From positions 17,551,154 through 17,615,153 of the forward strand of contig NW_023998414.1 in assembly GCF_014805625.2 (NCBI RefSeq): 64,000 nucleotides of DNA, read 5' to 3'. Made by a program: the position numbers and the translations under genes. Source of the DNA: Glossina fuscipes (lineage: Eukaryota > Arthropoda > Insecta > Diptera > Glossinidae). Shown piece by piece: positions 50,836-62,040 of this stretch. The notes under the pieces were generated by a model. It searched no databases, was not told where the DNA came from, and was given only the letters and a program-made list of their open reading frames with translations. Every line of letters begins with the position of its first letter. Position 1 is the first letter of the stretch.

Positions 50836-53037
50836 TAACAAACGACTACGAAGCAAGTATTCCATTGCCTTAACAATAATAATAATAATAACAATCGATA
50901 CCGTTATGTAACATCAGAAATGCGCATGCACTTAACAAATAATTATGCGTATGCGCATAAGAAACTACAAGTAAAGCATTAACAATATTTAGAGTATAAT
51001 AATTTCCTATTTGACCCACTTCTTAATTGATTGATTGAAGTGATTGGAGAAGAGATTTGTATTTTTAAATCGAATGCAATCGTTATGTGATGCTCATAGT
51101 TTAGTTAGAACTTAGACAGACAAATATTATAAACATATATACGACAAATTAACTTGTATACATGTGTATTACAAATCAGTATACGCACATACTTATCATT
51201 AGGTTTGTTGTAATTAAACATACGTATTACATCTATTAATAAATAATATTGTCCAATTAAAGCTTGCAGATTTAAATTACAAAAGTTACAGAAATAAAAA
51301 TGCATTAATGAACTAGAATAAAAACCAGAAATCAAAATATATATATGGGTATAGGTATATATATATATTTTCTTTGGATTACATTTGCTTTTATATAACA
51401 ATTAATGGCAACTTCAGCCTCTTAGAGCTCTCTTCAAATTCAAACTCAGCTCAGAAAGATGTTTGTAAAAATGACGCTAAAAATCAATATTTTTGCAAAG
51501 AAACTTGAAAAAAAGTTCTTGTTTTCAGTTTGATTGGTTTAAAGCAAAAAGTTACTCCCGCAACAAAATCGCGAGACCTTTTGGCTCCTTTTCTTATCAA
51601 GTGCCTTATGTATGCCTTATATAGATATTGCATTCTACGCTTCAGGGTAGAATATATTAACAAGAAAAGATCAAATATTTAATTGTTTATTAAGCAATGA
51701 ATAGAGCTACGTATAGAGAAAGTAATTTATGTTAAAAAAAACGAAACCTTATAACAGCGCTGTTAATAGGAATTCTTAAATCATTGCTAAGAGCAAAGTA
51801 GATGAGGGGATAATAGCAATGTCAGTGGTCGAAAACGTCGTCCATTTCAATTCACTTCAAGTGTTTCCGTCCAAGTGTTGTGTATATCTGCACAAATTTA
51901 ATATACCTTGTGCTACAATTTATGTAGGATATAATAAAAAAACGCTAGTGGGACGCGGTTCACCATTATCTACCCTACACCATTTCGCTAAATAGTTATT
52001 CATACAACGATTTTTCAAAATGAGACCTCATGCTGGAAATAGTCGAAAGTGTGGCCCAATCCGAACGATTTTCAATAGCACTCATTCCTAGATCAAAATA
52101 TGTCAGTATACCACATTTCATAATTATATCTCCCAAATTGCTTTCTGTAGGTTAAACAAAAGGAGGCAGAACGGACAAACGGGCGAACGAACAAGCTTAG
52201 ATCGATTCAGAAAGTCATTCTGAAATGATAGGTATAATAAAAGATGTTGCATGCATCCGCACAAACTTCATGTACCCATAAGGTAAGATTTTAATCAAAC
52301 GTTTTTGTACACTAAGCAAAGCGGTCGATTTGTTCTTATTTGCGTAATGCCTCGCTAAATTCTCGCAAGCCTGCGTAAGTCCTATATTGAGTTAGGTGGC
52401 ACCTTGTACATCACTTCTAAATTAATCTTCAGTCGAATTGTAATTGAGACAAAAGTTCAAGTTATCAAGTTCAAGTGATCGGTCTAAATATTTCAAAATC
52501 AAATGTTATATCAGGAAATTGCTTCCGATTGATTCAAAGCGCATACACAATTCTTTCTCCAATATAAACGATACTCGTTTTCTCGATGGATCTTATGTTT
52601 TAGCGAAGTGCATTGAGCATTTATTTAAAATTCGACTACCAGAATATTAAATCCGTTTGATGTAAGACGTAAAGCAAATTGATTTTTGTATACATTCATT
52701 ATATATTTACATATTCGCTAAATTGCAACTTAAAAGATTTCCTTAAAACAAGTCGAGTCATCTTAACTTAATCGATATATACAAATACATTAATAATTTG
52801 AAAGGGGGGAGGGGCGCTAACGTATCTCGCTCTTCACGGGTCACCATTATCCATCTTTAATATATCAAACATGCAAAATTATAGAAAATGCGAATTTGGT
52901 TAAACCTGCGTACAAACTTAATTCTTTAATCCAATAATTAAAGCTTTATATGTGAACGTATGCTTGATTCATTTCCATACGTAGTATATGTGATGGATCA
53001 CCATTGATGGATGTGATAATTCCATAAAGTCCTTTTA
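50836..53037. other. Interval between convergent HINFP-like and DENND6 genes
   Basis: It holds an (ATA)-type run near 50876-50890, AT-rich tracts, and one type A repeat at 51930-52290. The frame at 52444-52650 is unsupported. A minus-strand ATTAAA near 52930 may serve DENND6. Confidence 0.5.
51930..52290. repeat. Type A dispersed repeat, reverse orientation
   Basis: AACGCTAGTGGGACGCGGTTC, TACCCTACACCATTTCGCTAA, ATACAACGATTTTTCAAAATG, AAAGTGTGGCCCAATCCGAAC, and TTAGATCGATTCAGAAAGTC. It is a nearly full copy. Confidence 0.7.
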
Positions 53038-54986
53038 TCATATATTTACAATGTTCTTTAAGTCTTGCGGTAACAATTCTTTCATGCAATCAATTTGAGC
53101 TCTTATCTGGTCTCGTGTTGTTGCCGCGCTATGCGTATGACGTTTGGCACACAAGGAACTGGTTTCGCTTACCAATTTTTCATTATAGAGATTCAGTTTT
53201 TGCTTTAATTTGAGAATCATATCAATTATTTCTACTTCCTGTTTATCGCGCGCCCATTGTTCTAAATTCGCTTCAGAGAGTGCTTGCAGTTGAAGGTCTT
53301 GTAATGTTAATTGTAATTCTTTGTAACGGGAATCATACCAACCACGAAAATTTGGTGAAGTATAAAATCGTCTATAAAGACCTTTCCAATCACCCTTCAG
53401 AGTTGAGGTCAATTGTGGACCCGATAATTCCAGGGTTGCAAGAAAGTCATCAAGTTTGAAAGCATTCGTGTTTGGCGCCGATTTAAACGGACTAATATCT
53501 TTTTGCAAAGGCATCAGAGAAGCCATATACCGCTCTAGCGGTATCATAAAACTTTGCGTTAATTCAAGCAGATGTCGTCTTAGCAATGCTGTCTGCACAT
53601 GTTCTGGGCGCTTCGTTTTCAGGCCTAACATAACTTTTTTAATGAGTGATTTATCCTTCTTTAGAAAAGGCTTATATTTTGTGTACAAGCCAGGGATCCA
53701 CGACTCGCCACCATTGCTCCCAGTCGTATTCTGATTCGAGTTATAAGTCTTTAAAGGGCCTGTAATTCCGATAGACGTGACTGAATTGGAATTAAGAACA
53801 TTTTTAGTCGTTAATTGTTGCTGTTTTTGTAAGCTAACCTAAAAAGACAGAGTTTAAAGCAAATTACCAAGATCAGATATAAAATATGAGGTATTTTAAT
53901 AATATTTACCTGATTATCGGGTAATCGCAATAAATGGGGCCAATCCTTTAAAAGTTTTACAAAAAATGGATTTGTTACGCCTAATATAAGAGGCGGTGGA
54001 ATTTTTCCACGGTCGCGGGTAAACTCTTTAAATTCACTGTCATGTATGGTAAAATATGGTCTTGCTTCGGCGCAATATTCTAATGGAGCTATTATGGCAA
54101 CGAGAGTTTGAACCATATGTGAGCAATCCGCGGGCGATGTTCCTATAACCACAATGGGCTCGGCGGTGAGCACTAATTCCCATAAGGTGTACATGTGATC
54201 GACAATAAATCCTAAGCTATGAAAAAGATCCAATTCATTAACGGATGCAATTATTTTATTATGCATAGGATGAAGAACTTGAGTACGCTCCACTTTGAAA
54301 TTTTCAAGAGATTCAATTGGTGCAATCGTTTTCCGACTACTCGCCTTTGGAATAAGGATTTGATAAGAGTTTTCGAATAATGGGAGGTTCAGTGAAGCAC
54401 CCACTTGCAAGGACGGCCACCTTGAATTTATGTGTATGCAGGCTTCTTCCAGTATACCTTTGCCTGCATTGAAATATTTGGGTGCCAAATAGTTTAGCAA
54501 TTCAAAGAAGAGATTAAAGAAGGGTAAGCGAGTAATTATAATAAAACTTTTCTGGAAATATCCTCGCGGCAAGTTTAGATCTCGTTTTTGCCTGAAATAA
54601 ACAAAGCCCCAATAATGCGATTGGTCAGCTTTGAGTATAAGCGGACACTCATTATTATACACTTGAAATTGCAGCAATTTTTTAGATAGGTTTCCATCGG
54701 GGGATGTTCGCAAACGTACATGAAATTTCGTGTCGCCCATACAACCAGAGTTGGAATCCGGAAACGCCAAGTAGCAGATATTTGTTATTTCTTGTTCAGT
54801 TGGTTTAAACTCAGGTGGGTACACGTATTCCAACGCCTGCCCTAGATTTAAATCAAATGTCACAACACAAATACACTGTACCCATTGAGACAATGTCGTC
54901 CAATTGATGTTTCCACATTCTTCAATTGATGTTGAAAGATCACTTTGACTTTTTTGCTTTAAAAACTCTACTTTCTTTTCATCCAT
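53038..54986 (-). CDS. DENND6: DENN domain protein DENND6 (FAM116), Rab GEF
   Basis: The DENND6A/B family comprises DENN-domain guanine nucleotide exchange factors; the human proteins act on Rab14 at recycling endosomes. Two exons on the minus strand, 53910-54986 and 53038-53838, are split by a 71-bp intron (CAG|GTAAAT ... TTTTTAG|GTT, phase 0) and give 625 aa, against about 600 in human. uDENN region: QWVQCICVVTFDLNLGQALE, ICYLAFPDSNSGCMGDTKFH, YWGFVYFRQKRD. Central cDENN: LWELVLTAEPIVVIGTSPAD. C-terminal block: RRHLLELTQSFMIPLERYMA, KGDWKGLYRRFYTSPNF. The first 25 residues are variable and acidic. No clear oddities. The start ATG is at 54984-54986, with ACAAATGG-like context. Confidence 0.93.
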
Positions 54987-55586
54987 TTGTTATGGTTGCC
55001 GTTTGATTTTCTTTTTACAAGAAAAAAAAGAAAAGAGAACTTTCTTCTTTCTAATTATTGATAGCAAGATACCACAAATTACTAATTAAACTATACTGCG
55101 TCTAATGTTATTGCTACAGGTTGAACTGGATTTCACTCCTCTCGACATATTTTGCAAAATAAACAAAATTTATAAAAATATATGTGTAAAATATATTCGT
55201 TTTCTGCTCAAAGAGAAATAAGAGAGACTTTTATGCTTTTTTATATGTTTGCCCTCTTTGATGTGGAAATGGTAACTATAATTGTCTAATTCAACGTTTT
55301 TAGAGTAGGTTCGTCTCTTTCATTTATGTTCACGTTTTCAACGAAAAGTTATTGCCAGCATCAAATTATATAAAACACTATTTTGATATAATATAATTAG
55401 AACTTTCTACATTCGGTACTCCTGTGTCATTTGCTCTGCAATAACAAAAATTATATTATTTGCTTTGGTTAATTTTATGTTAAAAATATATTAAATAAGA
55501 CGGGTTTATTAAATTGTATTAAGTGAAGGAAAAACTTTATTGCGTGTCTTCCTGAAAATTTATACACATTTTTCTTATACGAATTT

Positions 55587-55610
55587 TATTATTATTATTA
55601 TTATTATTAA
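55587..55610. repeat. (ATT)n microsatellite
   Basis: Seven to eight ATT units, uninterrupted. Confidence 0.9.
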
Positions 55611-55691
55611 TTTCGCCAGAGAAATAAACTCTAAGACTAAACTCTTAAAAGCACTAGCATCTAAGGCTATCGGCTTTTATTAAAAACTCTA

Positions 55692-55773
55692 CCGCACTTG
55701 AGGTTCGAACCAACGATCATTGACTTGCTAGTCAAGATTCCTCGCCTTCGGGTACTCAGGCGGATTATACGAA
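55692..55773 (-). repeat. tRNA-like sequence with pol III B box
   Basis: On the minus strand GGTTCGAACCT (B box) follows CTTGACTAGCAAGTCAATG, which can form an anticodon-arm-like stem (TTGAC/GTCAA), and CCTGAGTACCCGAAGGCG at the A-box position. The last 50 bp resemble 30765-30830. The acceptor stem pairs poorly, so a functional tRNA is unlikely. tRNA-Ser-type features are suggestive only. Confidence 0.45.
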
Positions 55774-56182
55774 TTTTATTATCCCAAATACATGTCTGCT
55801 TGATCGATAACCTTTTGCCACAATCATTTTACAATCAGCATAGCACATCTGAAATTATTTGCCGAAACGTTAAATTGTTGACTCTTTTTCCCAAATTTGT
55901 CATTTAACTATATGAGATGCTGACAATACAGAGAAGAATCTATCGTTCGATCAATTTGGAACAACTTGTGGGATTTAATATTGCAAGCATATTTTTCTCG
56001 AAGTAGAGATATCCAGTTGAGGTGGTCATTTGTTTTTTCTTCATATAAACATACCTCTTATGGTAAGATAAGATATTTAATTTTTTTTTTACTATCAAAA
56101 AACTGCTTTCACTATCCTCTTATCAACTCTGTTTAATGTTTTAGTTTTCAAATTACAAAAAAGAAAGAAAAAGCGAACTTAC

Positions 56183-56196
56183 ATGGTAACACTGCA
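56183..56196 (+). promoter_or_regulatory. p115: Motif-1-like core promoter element of p115
   Basis: ATGGTAACACTGC differs at one base from the core-promoter Motif 1 (YGGTCACACTR, bound by M1BP in Drosophila). It lies 122-135 bp upstream of the p115 ATG. A similar element precedes bystin. Inferred, not proven. Confidence 0.4.
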
Positions 56197-56317
56197 TATG
56201 GCGATAAAGTGAAAATTATTTGTTGGCATTTAGTTAATTGTTTAAGTAAGGGCAGGACGGTTAATGTAGTGTTGTTAATAAACTATATCGTTAATAAGGC
56301 AGAGTTATTTTCCGAGG

Positions 56318-58867
56318 ATGGATTTCTTGAAAAGTGGTATCAAAACAGTATTGGGGGCATCAGAGCCTGGTCAGCAGCCAAGTCCGGCAGAAACGGTTGA
56401 AAAACTAGTTGACCATGCCGCATCTGCTACACTGTTAGAAGACCGTCGCGATGCCTGCCGTGCTCTTAGAGCTCTGTCACGAAAGTATCGTGTTGAAGTA
56501 GGAGCCCAGGGTATGCCTGCAATGGTCCAGGTCCTACAGAATGATCGCCAAGACTGCGAAATTATTAGCTATGTACTAGAGACTCTCTGTAATATTGTGG
56601 CCACACAAGAGTTCGATGAAGAAGCAGACAATCCAATGGTTTCGCTGAATGTCGGTGAACAATTTACTGAGATGTTTCTCAAGAATCCCGAAAACGTCAC
56701 ATTAATTATGGGATATTTAGAAGAGTACGATTTTCGTGTTAGACGTGCTGCCATACAGTTGTTAACAACCTTGATACAGAATAAAACACGAGATTTACAA
56801 GAACATATATTAGTAAGTCCTATGGGCGTGTCAAAATTAATGGATTTACTGTCGGACAGTCGTGAGGTAATACGAAATGATGCCTTATTATTGTTAATAC
56901 AACTTACTAAAGGCAATTCGAATATACAAAAAATTGTTGCGTTTGAAAACGCTTTCGACAAAATCTTTGACATTATTCGAGATGAGGGATGTTCAGATGG
57001 CGGTATCGTTGTAGAGGATTGCCTAATTTTGCTGCTAAACCTTTTGAAAAATAACTCCAGCAACCAACAGTTTTTTAAAGAAGGATCCTATATACAGCGA
57101 CTGGCACCAATGTTTGACCTTTCCAGCACTGAAAATGATGAAACTGGTTGGGCTCCTCAGAAAATGTCCAATATGCACTGTATGTTGCAAGTAGTTCGGT
57201 CTCTGGTCACTCCTAGCAATCAGCAACAAGTTGTCTCTTCTTGTCAGTATACCATGCGCAAATCAGGGCTTTTAGAAGCTTTATGCCGCATACTAATGGG
57301 GGGAGGGGTGCCCGCAGATGTACTAATGGAGACAATTAATACAGTGGCTGAAGTGGTCAGAGGAAATGCAGAGAATCAAGAACAATTGAGAAAGGTAATG
57401 GCGCCTAGCACCCCACCAAGACCTGTTATAGTTGTCCTTCTAATGACGATGATCAATGAAAAGCAGCTGTTAGCCTTACGTTGCTCAGTACTATATTCAT
57501 TCCAATGTTATTTGTTTCGTAACTCTTCTGGGCAACAGGCGGTTGTTCAAACATTGCTGCCATCCTCGGCTACAGATGTATCAACATTGTCAACTGGCCA
57601 GCTGTTATGCACCGGGCTTTTTTCGTCAGATTCTTTGGCAAATTGGTTTTCCGCCGTTGCTTTAATGCATACGCTCGTTGAAAACACTCACCAAAAACAA
57701 GAATTATTACGTGTCTTACTTGCTACTCCCGGTGGTCACAAGCCAATTACACTACTGGAACAGTGCACTAACCTTTTACAACAAGAAAGCTACAAATTGC
57801 AAAGCAAAGTCGGCTTATTGATGTTATTGAGCATGTGGATAGCTCATTGTCCCAGCGCAGTAAAAACATTACTGCAAACCCAGGGTACAATGGCCTATTT
57901 AACAGCTCAGATAAGTGGTAATGAACATGATGAGAATGAGCATCTTGTTCAAGGTCTGTGCGCTTTCCTGATGGGACTGTGCATACAATTTAATGATAAC
58001 AACTTACCAAGTCAAAAACGTGATGACATTTGCCAGTTGATTATCAAACGTATTGGTCAGGAACATTTTTGCAATAAATTGAACGAAGTTTCTCGTCACG
58101 AGGCTTACAGCAGAGCGTGCAAACAGCCTCAAATTCGTGCCAAATCAGCCGGAGAATTGTTACTCGACTATGAGTACTGTAAATTATTTAAAGGTCTGGA
58201 AGCCTTAGTTGTCAAACTAGTGACAGGATTTGATGTAAATGGAATAGAATTGACAGAACTTACTCTAAGCTCCGAGGCGTCGGCACTAGTTGCACAGTAC
58301 AAAGGCATTATACGAGGCCTTGATACGCAAATAAATTCGTTGCAAGAAACTGTGAAGAAATTAGAGGAGTGTGATTCGGAACGAGAAGAAAAACTAGCTG
58401 AAGTGCAATCTTTGAATAGGCAACTCGTCGATCAAAATACTCTACTTAAAGCCCAATTGGCAGCGGCGAAAAAGGATGATGCCGAATCGTCACCAACGCT
58501 CGCAAGCAGTAACGAAGTACATAAAACCAATGAATCGGCTCCCAATGAGGCCCATTTATATTACGCCCAAAATGTATGCTTGCAACAGGAAATGGAAGTA
58601 TTGCGTCAACGATTGCAGGAGGCGGTCGAATCTGCGATTATTAGTAAGGAAAATTATCAAAAACTGCAAAAAGATCAAGAGGACCTACTTGAATTGCTAA
58701 CAGATCAGGAAAATAAAATACAACGCTACACTGCGCAAATGCGGGCAGCCGGACTGCCTGTTGAAGACGATGAAAACTCTGAAGATGATGTGGATGAAAG
58801 TCAGATTAAAAATAATTCTACTACGCCGTCGCACACGGATAGCCCATCGCATACGCAGAATATTTAA
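56318..58867 (+). CDS. p115: General vesicular transport factor p115 (Uso1)
   Basis: This is a Golgi and ERGIC tethering protein acting with Rab1, GM130 and SNAREs in ER-to-Golgi transport. A single uninterrupted frame of 849 aa, close to the 836 aa I recall for fly p115. Residues about 1-640 form the armadillo-like globular head: NGLL-type start MDFLKSGIKTVLGASEPGQQ, then VRRAAIQLLTTLIQNK, LLLLIQLTKGNSNIQKIVAF and YSFQCYLFRN. Coiled-coil segments run about 655-720 (QINSLQETVKKLEECDSERE) and 750-810 (LQQEMEVLRQRLQEAVESAI). An acidic tail lies about 815-830 (DDENSEDDVDES), as in the p115 GM130-binding end. It has no introns. The start agrees with the family. Confidence 0.97.
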   Translation: MDFLKSGIKTVLGASEPGQQPSPAETVEKLVDHAASATLLEDRRDACRALRALSRKYRVEVGAQGMPAMVQVLQNDRQDCEIISYVLETLCNIVATQEFDEEADNPMVSLNVGEQFTEMFLKNPENVTLIMGYLEEYDFRVRRAAIQLLTTLIQNKTRDLQEHILVSPMGVSKLMDLLSDSREVIRNDALLLLIQLTKGNSNIQKIVAFENAFDKIFDIIRDEGCSDGGIVVEDCLILLLNLLKNNSSNQQFFKEGSYIQRLAPMFDLSSTENDETGWAPQKMSNMHCMLQVVRSLVTPSNQQQVVSSCQYTMRKSGLLEALCRILMGGGVPADVLMETINTVAEVVRGNAENQEQLRKVMAPSTPPRPVIVVLLMTMINEKQLLALRCSVLYSFQCYLFRNSSGQQAVVQTLLPSSATDVSTLSTGQLLCTGLFSSDSLANWFSAVALMHTLVENTHQKQELLRVLLATPGGHKPITLLEQCTNLLQQESYKLQSKVGLLMLLSMWIAHCPSAVKTLLQTQGTMAYLTAQISGNEHDENEHLVQGLCAFLMGLCIQFNDNNLPSQKRDDICQLIIKRIGQEHFCNKLNEVSRHEAYSRACKQPQIRAKSAGELLLDYEYCKLFKGLEALVVKLVTGFDVNGIELTELTLSSEASALVAQYKGIIRGLDTQINSLQETVKKLEECDSEREEKLAEVQSLNRQLVDQNTLLKAQLAAAKKDDAESSPTLASSNEVHKTNESAPNEAHLYYAQNVCLQQEMEVLRQRLQEAVESAIISKENYQKLQKDQEDLLELLTDQENKIQRYTAQMRAAGLPVEDDENSEDDVDESQIKNNSTTPSHTDSPSHTQNI

Positions 58868-58948
58868 AGTCGTTAATGAATATTTTTTGGTCCCCTATCC
58901 TTGAACAAGCGTTTGCCTGTAATTTGTTTTATTTAGTTAAAATTATAA

Positions 58949-58954
58949 AATAAA
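58949..58954 (+). terminator. p115: p115 polyA signal
   Basis: AATAAA 82 nt after the TAA stop. A second AATAAA lies near 59079. Confidence 0.6.
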
Positions 58955-59199
58955 CCTATATATCAAAGATGAAATCGAAAGAAAAAGTTTGTAAAATGTA
59001 AGGAATGTTTTTAAGCATAAAGTATACTTTTAGCAGGTGCTGCATCTCGTAATGAAATCGTTCAAGTTTTGTTCAGAAAATAAACTTAATCACTAGGTTT
59101 TCTTAAATTGATAAAATTAACGGTCGATTATTTTCTCTCTTGATCTCTACATCCAGTAATTTTAGACCCATTTAACATAAATTTTGACAAAGAAGAATT

Positions 59200-59490
59200 A
59201 TAGTGGATCATGACCTAGCCCTTATATATCCTACGGTGCTACGCTCAATCTAGTTATTTATACAACGACTTCCCAAAGTAAGGTGTTGCATGGAAAGCGG
59301 TCGAAAATGGGGTTCGAACCGAACCCATTTCAATAGCGCTTGTTTTTGAAGCAAAAAATGTCCATGCACCGAGTTTTCATCAAAACCTGTAGGTTGAACA
59401 CAAAAATACAACATCAACATACGGGCAGACAAACTTAGATTGATTCAGAAAGTGATCAATCGGTACAACCAGCACTCGAAGCAAAAGGCA
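59200..59490. repeat. Type A dispersed repeat, reverse orientation
   Basis: ACGGTGCTACGCTCAATCTAG, CAACGACTTCCCAAAGTAAGG, GTTCGAACCGAACCCATTTC, TGTAGGTTGAACACAAAAATA and ATTGATTCAGAAAGTGATCAA. Confidence 0.65.
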
Positions 59491-59801
59491 GCTGAAAATT
59501 TTCCAGATGTGTCTTTCTTGTTTTAGTCAAGTGGTTATATTAAAGAAAAAAGTAACCAAAAATTGAAAAATTGTCTTATTTCAATTAAGAGGAAAATACA
59601 TTTTAAAATTGCAAACAACAATAACTAAAATAAATCTTTAGTGATTACATTTTCAAATGAAATATTATAAGAAGTTTTAGTTTTCATTTATTTCTGGATT
59701 TTTGGTAAGTACTCCCAGGATAGTGTTCGTAACAGTTAAACCAATATCTGCCTTCCTATGGAGACCGGATCTAATCCGATTATTGTAAATGAAAATGTCT
59801 T

Positions 59802-60650
59802 TTGAATATAACTGAAAATAATAGATCGGAGACGGCCGGGAATTGGGTGAAGTTGGCTCTCTTACCTGCTGGTCCAGTGTTGCCTAACAACCAGGTTGTT
59901 GACAATTTGTCTGATTCGGGCGCCAAAAGTATTCCAAATCATGACTTTAGTATGCAGTGTAATTTCTTCGTCTTTGCTGAAACATGTGAAAACGTTGTAG
60001 GCAATCGTATGAACATCTCCTCCGACCTTTACCTTTGTGAATAGCTTAAACGTTATGAGAGGTCTCAAAGCAAAGCCAGAAGCAGGTTACTTTTTAACAC
60101 TGCCCTGCATGCCAACTCTTTCAATAATAATAATAATGACTTTGAACAAAAATATCTCAAGACGTATATACCAAGATCCTGTACGCAAAGATTCGGTATA
60201 GTCCGAAACGTCCCATTGAGTTATGATGTTAATGATTTGATCAAAAATGCTATTAGACTTCGGCAGAGATGTTCAGCGGATAAAAACGAATGCATCTCTA
60301 AATCCATCAAGTTCAACTTTTGCCTTCCTCCGGTCGATTATTTTATTCCCATCTTAAAACCACGTTTTCAGTGTGGAAGTTTTTTGGGCATATATCAACG
60401 TTTTGCAAGGCTAAAGAGACCAGATGCGTTAATGCGTTGATCAGTGTTTGGTAGTCAAATCTATTGCTTGTGGTTCAACCCATCATAACACCCTAAATAA
60501 GATTCGTTCAAACAGAGAGCGGGAATTCGCTCTTAACAAGGTCATGGCTATAAGGAATATAATTAAAAAAGGGGATCAGAAAAAAATACTACTTCAATTA
60601 TTTCGATTATCTCGACAAATATCATCAGATTACAATAACTGAAATTCCGT
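59802..60650 (+). pseudogene. Decayed non-LTR retrotransposon ORF1 (gag-like) with zinc knuckles
   Basis: One frame is open from 59802 to 60440 apart from a TAG at 60042-60044. It contains FGIVRNVPLSYDVNDLIKNA, IRLRQR, KSIKFNFCLPPVDYFI and KPRFQCGSFLGIYQRF. After a stop and a +1 shift, the frame from 60448 gives KSIACGSTHHNTLNKI and REREFALNKVMAIRNIIKKG. The order matches the C-terminal half of ORF1 proteins of Jockey, LOA, R1 and I-type LINEs: the G-VR-VP-Y start of an RRM-like domain, then CCHC knuckles, then E---KVMA--N-------L. Several knuckle Cys/His are lost. I saw no reverse transcriptase nearby. It is dead. Confidence 0.65.
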
Positions 60651-61900
60651 TTCTTAAATTCAATAACACACCCTGTTCCTTACGCGGATTAAAGCATGTT
60701 TTACAATTGAGAAAACACGCTACCGCCAAAGGCTATGACAGAATGGGGTATAACATGTTCAGGACACTCTGTGGGGGATGCTTGACAGTCTTGTTGCAGG
60801 TAATTAAAAACAAAGTGGTTAACCTCATGGTTAAGCAAAAGCTAATGGTTTTCTTGTTATGAAAATCTACGAATATGTGTTTTTCCATGATGAGTCTAAA
60901 GAAAGCTGGTAAAGTGGTTGTCGTGCTATAAAGCCTACGATTGTGTTAACTTGACGAACCTTGGTAGAATTACTTTAAACTTTTCAATCTCTCTTCAAAT
61001 GCATTCTCTTTATCCAATCGTGGATTGGTAATGGGTGCAGATAGAGTTGAAGTCTATATACAGTCTATATACAACAATGTTGCATGACCTTCAAGACGGC
61101 AAAACTTATATTCTTCAATAAGCTAATGATTTTTTAATCGTGAAAGAAATAAAGACGATTTATTTAAATTTAGAAACTATTTATCTAATTTATGTTTACT
61201 TTAGTTTAGTGTACATAATTTTTTTACATTATGTGATTTGCAATTTGGATTTATACATGCACCATTTTGTAAGAAGTGGAAGACAAGCACTAAAGACCAT
61301 TTATTTTAATGTTAAAATATATATTCATCACATTGTTTTTTAGATAAATGGTAGTTTCCAAATTATGGATCAATTAATATACAAAAGTACATCTCATATA
61401 TATATCGAAACTAACTTCTTTATCACTAGTCAATAAACAGCTCGTTTGCTTTTATATTCGCTGTGTTATTGCTATTGCTTTTATAAGTATATTGTTTACG
61501 TTTCCGTTAATCTCCTTATTTCCGGTTCTAAAACCATATGTTTTTACTTACATTTTCCAGCAATATGGTAGCGCGGCTACCCATTGTGTTTACCACTTGA
61601 GAGTTTTTAACCTGAAAATAACGCCTCAGTGTGTTATCCGCTTATAGACTATTCTTCGGTTTTCCTATAAGAGTGTAAATAATATGTTAGATCATTTGAA
61701 ATACAAAATAAAAGTAAAATAAGGTAAACAAGCTCAAAATTTAATAGCAATCATCTTTATTTCTTTTTCTATGATTCTTTCATATTGGTATCTTTGTTTA
61801 GTTACCTCTAGAGTCATATGATTTGTAAATTTAGAAATGTAATTTATCTCGTAAGATTTTGAGCAATTTGATAATCATATTTAAGAAACAAAATGTCTCT
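60651..61900. other. Spacer between the LINE relic and bystin
   Basis: No gene seen. The part up to about 61060 may be more of the retroelement: one frame around 60690-60780 reads LRKHATAKGYDRMGYNMF without identifiable motif. The remainder is AT-rich. Confidence 0.4.
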
Positions 61901-61927
61901 ATTCATTTGATGGTAAGCTTTTGTCGC

Positions 61928-61947
61928 GTGGCAACACTAAGCACGTG
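61928..61947 (+). promoter_or_regulatory. bys: bystin promoter elements: Motif-1-like and CACGTG E-box
   Basis: GTGGCAACACTAAG is a two-mismatch version of core Motif 1. It is followed at once by GCACGTGC, whose CACGTG (61942-61947) is the Myc/Max E-box. The ATG is 94 bp downstream. Myc control of ribosome biogenesis genes, bystin included, is established in flies; binding at this site is inferred. Confidence 0.5.
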
Positions 61948-62040
61948 CTGCAGAAGTTTGTCTCTGTTTATGACCGAAAGAAATTCCGTATCAAAGTTTT
62001 ATTGCAAATTACTTGAATTCTCTGTAAATCTTTTATCAAA

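Larger units (their letters stand above)
54987..56317. other. Divergent intergenic region DENND6 / p115
   Basis: A 1.33-kb head-to-head spacer. It includes an ATT trinucleotide run (55587-55610), a tRNA-like sequence (55692-55773) and a Motif-1-like element near the p115 start. DENND6 promoter elements were not recognised. Confidence 0.5.

Noticed and set aside
56569..57063. 164-codon frame antisense to p115
   Set aside because: It is a shadow of the p115 coding sequence on the other strand.
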